A stretch of 8,879 nt of DNA from a bacterium (GTDB lineage: Bacteria > CBDUZB01 > JAGLHV01): assembly GCA_023132075.1 (NCBI GenBank), contig JAGLYT010000050.1, forward strand, positions 1 through 8,879, given 5' to 3'. How positions within the stretch are numbered: position 1 is the first letter of the stretch; every line of letters begins with the position of its first letter. The translations under genes were made by a program, and so were the position numbers. Shown piece after piece: positions 6,404-8,879 of the stretch. The notes under the pieces are model-generated. The model searched no databases. It was not told the origin of the DNA and worked only from the letters and a program-made list of their open reading frames with translations.

Positions 6404-8590
6404 TTACTCCTCTATCATTATAGAATCGTCTCCTGAAGACAATTCCTTCGGATACAGGGATGGAATATTAAGAGTAAAATCATAAGTTGTAGGTTCTGTC
6501 CCCTTTAAAAATACTTCATAAATAGCATTTTTATCATCTTTCAAGGTTAAAAGGCCATTTTCTTTATTAACTTTTTCAAAAACAAGTCCTTCCGGTATCG
6601 AAAACTTCAAAACGGGCTTATCTTTTAAAGCTTCGAGCATAAAATCAGTCCAGATAGGCACAACTATTCCCGAACTGGTTATTTTTTTGCCTAATGAACG
6701 ATGATCATCATAGCCCACCCACACAGCAGCAACTAATTGAGGTGTAAATCCTACAAACCACAAGTCATTTAAATCCTGAGTAGTACCTGTTTTCCCTGCT
6801 GCCGGACGGCCCAATCTTCTTGCTCTCCATCCTGTCCCGCTTTTAATTACCCCTTTTAAAAGATTAATTGCCAAATAAGCCGTTTGAGCGGAAAGCACCT
6901 CTGTTTCCTGCGGAATATTACTTTCTAAAACAGTTCCCTGCCTGTTTTTCACCTGTATAACCGCATAGGGTTTTGTTTTTATCCCGCCATTGGCAATAGT
7001 GCTTAAAACTCGGGTTAGTTCCATCATTGTAATTACAGAGGTCCCCAGAGCAAGTGACAGATTATTTCCCAGAAAACTTTTGTCTACACCCATTTTGCGA
7101 GCATATTCAATTACTGTTCCGGGGGTTAAATCATGAATAAGCCTAATAGCACAAGTGTTTCTGGAATGAGACAGTGCTCTACGCAAAGTAATCGGGCCAA
7201 AACATTTACTATCCCAGTTTCCCGGCTGCCAGATTCTACCTTTCATATCAGGGGAATCTTCCGCAGGAATAGTGGTAGTATCAATATGTAATGTGGCAAA
7301 ATCAGTCGTATTACCTAATAAAACCCATTTTTCCCCATCGTTTTGAAAAGTCAAAGGCAAGTCTTCTATAATACTTGAGGCAGTGTACTCTTTATCAATT
7401 GCTGTTGCATAAATAATTGGTTTAAATGCTGAACCAGGCTGTCGTTTGGCCTGAACAGCACGATTAAATTGACTTTTATAAAAATCCCTTCCGCCTACCA
7501 TTGCTCTAATCTGTCCTGTTTGAGGATGGATAGCTAAAAGAGCCCCCTGAACAGGAGGAATCTCTTCCGTCTCTTCTGCCTCTTCCGCTAATTTATCTTC
7601 TTCCTTATTTTCTTGCTCAATTTGTTTCTTTTTTTTCTCATCAAAAGCGGAAAGAGCTTTATCTACTACTTCTTCCGCTTTTTTTTGCATTTCTAAATCC
7701 AGGGTAGTAAAAACACTTAACCCCCCTTTATATAAAACATTATAACCGTATTTAGGCTCCAATTGCTGACGAATGTACTCAATAAAATAAGAGGCATATT
7801 TTCCTGATGATAAAATTTTTTCGGTATTTATCGGATATTCATTAGCCTTTATTTTTTCCTCCATTGTAATAAAACCTAATTTTTCCATGCGATACAAAAC
7901 TATAGCTCTACGCCTTTCTGCCAGCTCCAGTGATCTAAAAGGGGAATATCTGTTAGGTGCCCGGGGAAGCCCTGCTAATAAGGCACATTCGGGTAAATTT
8001 AAATCCCTGATATGTTTGCCGAAATAAATTCGTGCCGCTGATTCCACTCCATAAGCACCGTATCCAAAATAAATCTGATTTAAATACATCTCTAATATTT
8101 CTTCCTTGGTATATTTATGCTCCAATAGTAAGGCAAACATAAGTTCCTTTATTTTTCTCTGCATAGTCCGTTCCCGAGTCAGGAAACAAACTTTAGCTAA
8201 CTGCTGAGTAATAGTACTGCCCCCCTGCACTATATGGCCGGCTTTTATATTGAAAAACATCGCACTTATGATACGAGGCAAATATACCCCCCAGTGTTTA
8301 AAAAAATGAGTGTCCTCAATGGCAATAATGGCATTTTGCAAATCCACCGGTATTGCGGAAAGAGTTACCGTAGTTCTTCTTTCGGTAAATAATTCACGAA
8401 TTAATCTACCCTCTATATCATAAATTTTAGTAGTTAAACTCGGTTGATATCGCTCCAACATTCTAAAAGGAGGTAATTCCCGCAAATACCTTTTAAACAA
8501 AGTAATTCCGGAAACATAAAAAATAATTAAGCAGGAAAATAAAATAAGACTAACCGTTTTCCAAACAAAAACCTTCTTTTTCTCCATCAT
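6404..8590 (-). CDS. mrcA: Penicillin-binding protein 1A (class A, bifunctional glycosyltransferase/transpeptidase)
   Basis: This 728-residue enzyme polymerises glycan strands from lipid II and cross-links their peptides on the outer face of the inner membrane. A basic N-terminus and one membrane anchor (about 9-31) precede a GT51 domain with all signature motifs: catalytic Glu92 in IEDTHFFKHWG, GGSTITQQLAK (123-133), RKIKELMFALLLE (145-157) and EEILEMYLNQIYFG (163-176). The transpeptidase domain has S387-A-F-K390 (nucleophile Ser387), S476-R-N478 and K600-T-G602. A linker at about 316-345 is unusually rich in Lys and Glu. Length is normal for PBP1A. Two Met codons (8590 and 8587) compete as start; GGGGG lies only 1 nt before the first and 4 nt before the second. 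A 608-bp gap separates it from the pseudopilin operon, so it is probably not part of it. Function is near certain. Confidence 0.97.
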   Translation of the reverse strand: MMEKKKVFVWKTVSLILFSCLIIFYVSGITLFKRYLRELPPFRMLERYQPSLTTKIYDIEGRLIRELFTERRTTVTLSAIPVDLQNAIIAIEDTHFFKHWGVYLPRIISAMFFNIKAGHIVQGGSTITQQLAKVCFLTRERTMQRKIKELMFALLLEHKYTKEEILEMYLNQIYFGYGAYGVESAARIYFGKHIRDLNLPECALLAGLPRAPNRYSPFRSLELAERRRAIVLYRMEKLGFITMEEKIKANEYPINTEKILSSGKYASYFIEYIRQQLEPKYGYNVLYKGGLSVFTTLDLEMQKKAEEVVDKALSAFDEKKKKQIEQENKEEDKLAEEAEETEEIPPVQGALLAIHPQTGQIRAMVGGRDFYKSQFNRAVQAKRQPGSAFKPIIYATAIDKEYTASSIIEDLPLTFQNDGEKWVLLGNTTDFATLHIDTTTIPAEDSPDMKGRIWQPGNWDSKCFGPITLRRALSHSRNTCAIRLIHDLTPGTVIEYARKMGVDKSFLGNNLSLALGTSVITMMELTRVLSTIANGGIKTKPYAVIQVKNRQGTVLESNIPQETEVLSAQTAYLAINLLKGVIKSGTGWRARRLGRPAAGKTGTTQDLNDLWFVGFTPQLVAAVWVGYDDHRSLGKKITSSGIVVPIWTDFMLEALKDKPVLKFSIPEGLVFEKVNKENGLLTLKDDKNAIYEVFLKGTEPTTYDFTLNIPSLYPKELSSGDDSIMIEE

Positions 8591-8591
8591 T

Positions 8592-8596
8592 CCCCC
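8592..8596 (-). promoter_or_regulatory. Atypically placed Shine-Dalgarno of the PBP1A gene
   Basis: GGGGG on the minus strand is followed by one A and then the tandem start codons ATGATG. Spacing is 1 nt to the first ATG and 4 nt to the second, both short. The second Met at 8587 is slightly better placed, so the protein may begin one residue later than annotated. Confidence 0.45.
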
Positions 8597-8599
8597 AAA

Positions 8600-8844
8600 C
8601 TAAAATTAATTTTTACCAATTTAAACTCCGCCTTACAGACCGGCAGGAAAGCAAATCCAAAACACGAAAACAAGACAGTCCATAGTCCATAGACAAAGAC
8701 AAAAAACAAATACTAAATCCGAAATACGAAATCCTAAACAAATTCAAAATCCAAAATACTAAATTCAAAACGAAAGACAAAGATAAAACTAAAAATAAAA
8801 ACAAAATTCCCGCCTCACGAATTGGCGGACAGGCAAAACTCCAA
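8600..8844. repeat. A-rich low-complexity intergenic repeat tract
   Basis: The plus strand is built from short A-rich words such as AAATCC, GAAATACG, AAATTC and CCAAAATACTAAATTC, with a 7-bp tandem AGTCCAT repeat (8677-8692). Two GC-rich elements punctuate it: CCGCCTTACAGACCGGCAGG (8628-8647) and CCCGCCTCACGAATTGGCGG (8809-8828), both followed by AAA-CTCC or AAATCC words. The second can fold CCGCC/GGCGG and on the minus strand is followed by a U-rich run, so it could end transcription arriving from outside the window. The minus-strand 63-codon frame at 8613-8804 is a by-product of these words and not a gene. No promoter for PBP1A is convincing here. Confidence 0.6.
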
Positions 8845-8879
8845 ATTCAAAACAAAAAAAATGAAGGTGAAATATGTTT
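8845..8879. repeat. Dispersed intergenic repeat, copy B (reaches window edge)
   Basis: This 35-bp segment matches 6210-6245 in the same orientation, ending TGAAGGTGAAATATGTTT where copy A has TGAAGATAAAATATGTTT. Copy A continues with TGGAC, so the repeat may extend beyond the window. The two copies flank the PBP1A gene. Confidence 0.6.

Noticed and set aside
8640-8800. CRISPR-like repetition
   Set aside because: The repeated words are short, irregular and not separated by unique spacers of constant length; no cas genes are nearby.
8613-8804. Minus-strand 63-codon frame upstream of PBP1A
   Set aside because: Its Phe/Leu/Ser-rich product is a translation of A-rich intergenic repeat words.
6210-8879. 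Insertion sequence or transposon carrying PBP1A
   Set aside because: The flanking copies are direct and short, there is no transposase and no target duplication can be seen.

Overview
The window is AT-rich, and every gene I can support is on the minus strand. Transcription order is: (1) a complete class A penicillin-binding protein of the PBP1A type (8590 to 6404); (2) a TadG-like pseudopilin (5795 to 4668); (3) a TadE-like pseudopilin (4644 to 4183); (4) a very large exported multi-pass membrane protein that starts at 3853 and is still open after 1284 codons at the left edge. The organism looks like a Gram-negative-type bacterium that uses cyclic di-GMP. The A-rich intergenic tracts and short GC-rich elements at 8600-8879 resemble intergenic repeats I associate with AT-rich uncultured candidate phyla such as Omnitrophota. 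That taxonomic guess is weak and rests only on general resemblance.

The most interesting part is the regulation. Two leaders, one before the tadG-like gene and one before the giant gene, each carry the hallmarks of a cyclic di-GMP-I (GEMM-I) riboswitch: an AAGG(C/U)AAAC box, a P2 hairpin closed by a GAAA tetraloop, the block CAAAGCCACGGG, and an AGCCGRGCUACCG strand. Each runs directly into an intrinsic terminator with a run of 8 or 9 U. In both, the terminator's 5' arm is the same CCGRGCUACC segment that closes the aptamer, which suggests that ligand binding turns expression on. A near-consensus sigma70 promoter (TTGACA, 17 bp, TATCCT) precedes the first leader, and a weaker promoter precedes the second. 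The pseudopilins and the giant membrane protein are therefore likely co-controlled by c-di-GMP as an envelope or surface apparatus. The riboswitch before the giant gene is unusual: it has two competing copies of the P3 3' strand, separated by an inserted hairpin region and a 12-bp extension stem.

The giant protein has a Sec signal peptide (cleavage near residue 34), a short exported region, about 750 residues rich in Gly, Ala, Ile and Val with a dozen or more hydrophobic segments, and a non-membrane C-terminal part made of degenerate tandem repeats of about 44 residues. I do not recognise it as any family. The tad ATPase, platform, secretin and prepilin peptidase genes are not in this window.

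Left to right: 1-3853 giant gene; 3854-4182 promoter, riboswitch and terminator; 4183-5795 tadE-like and tadG-like genes; 5796-6403 riboswitch leader, promoter and an AT-rich spacer with dispersed repeats; 6404-8590 PBP1A; 8591-8879 A-rich intergenic repeats.
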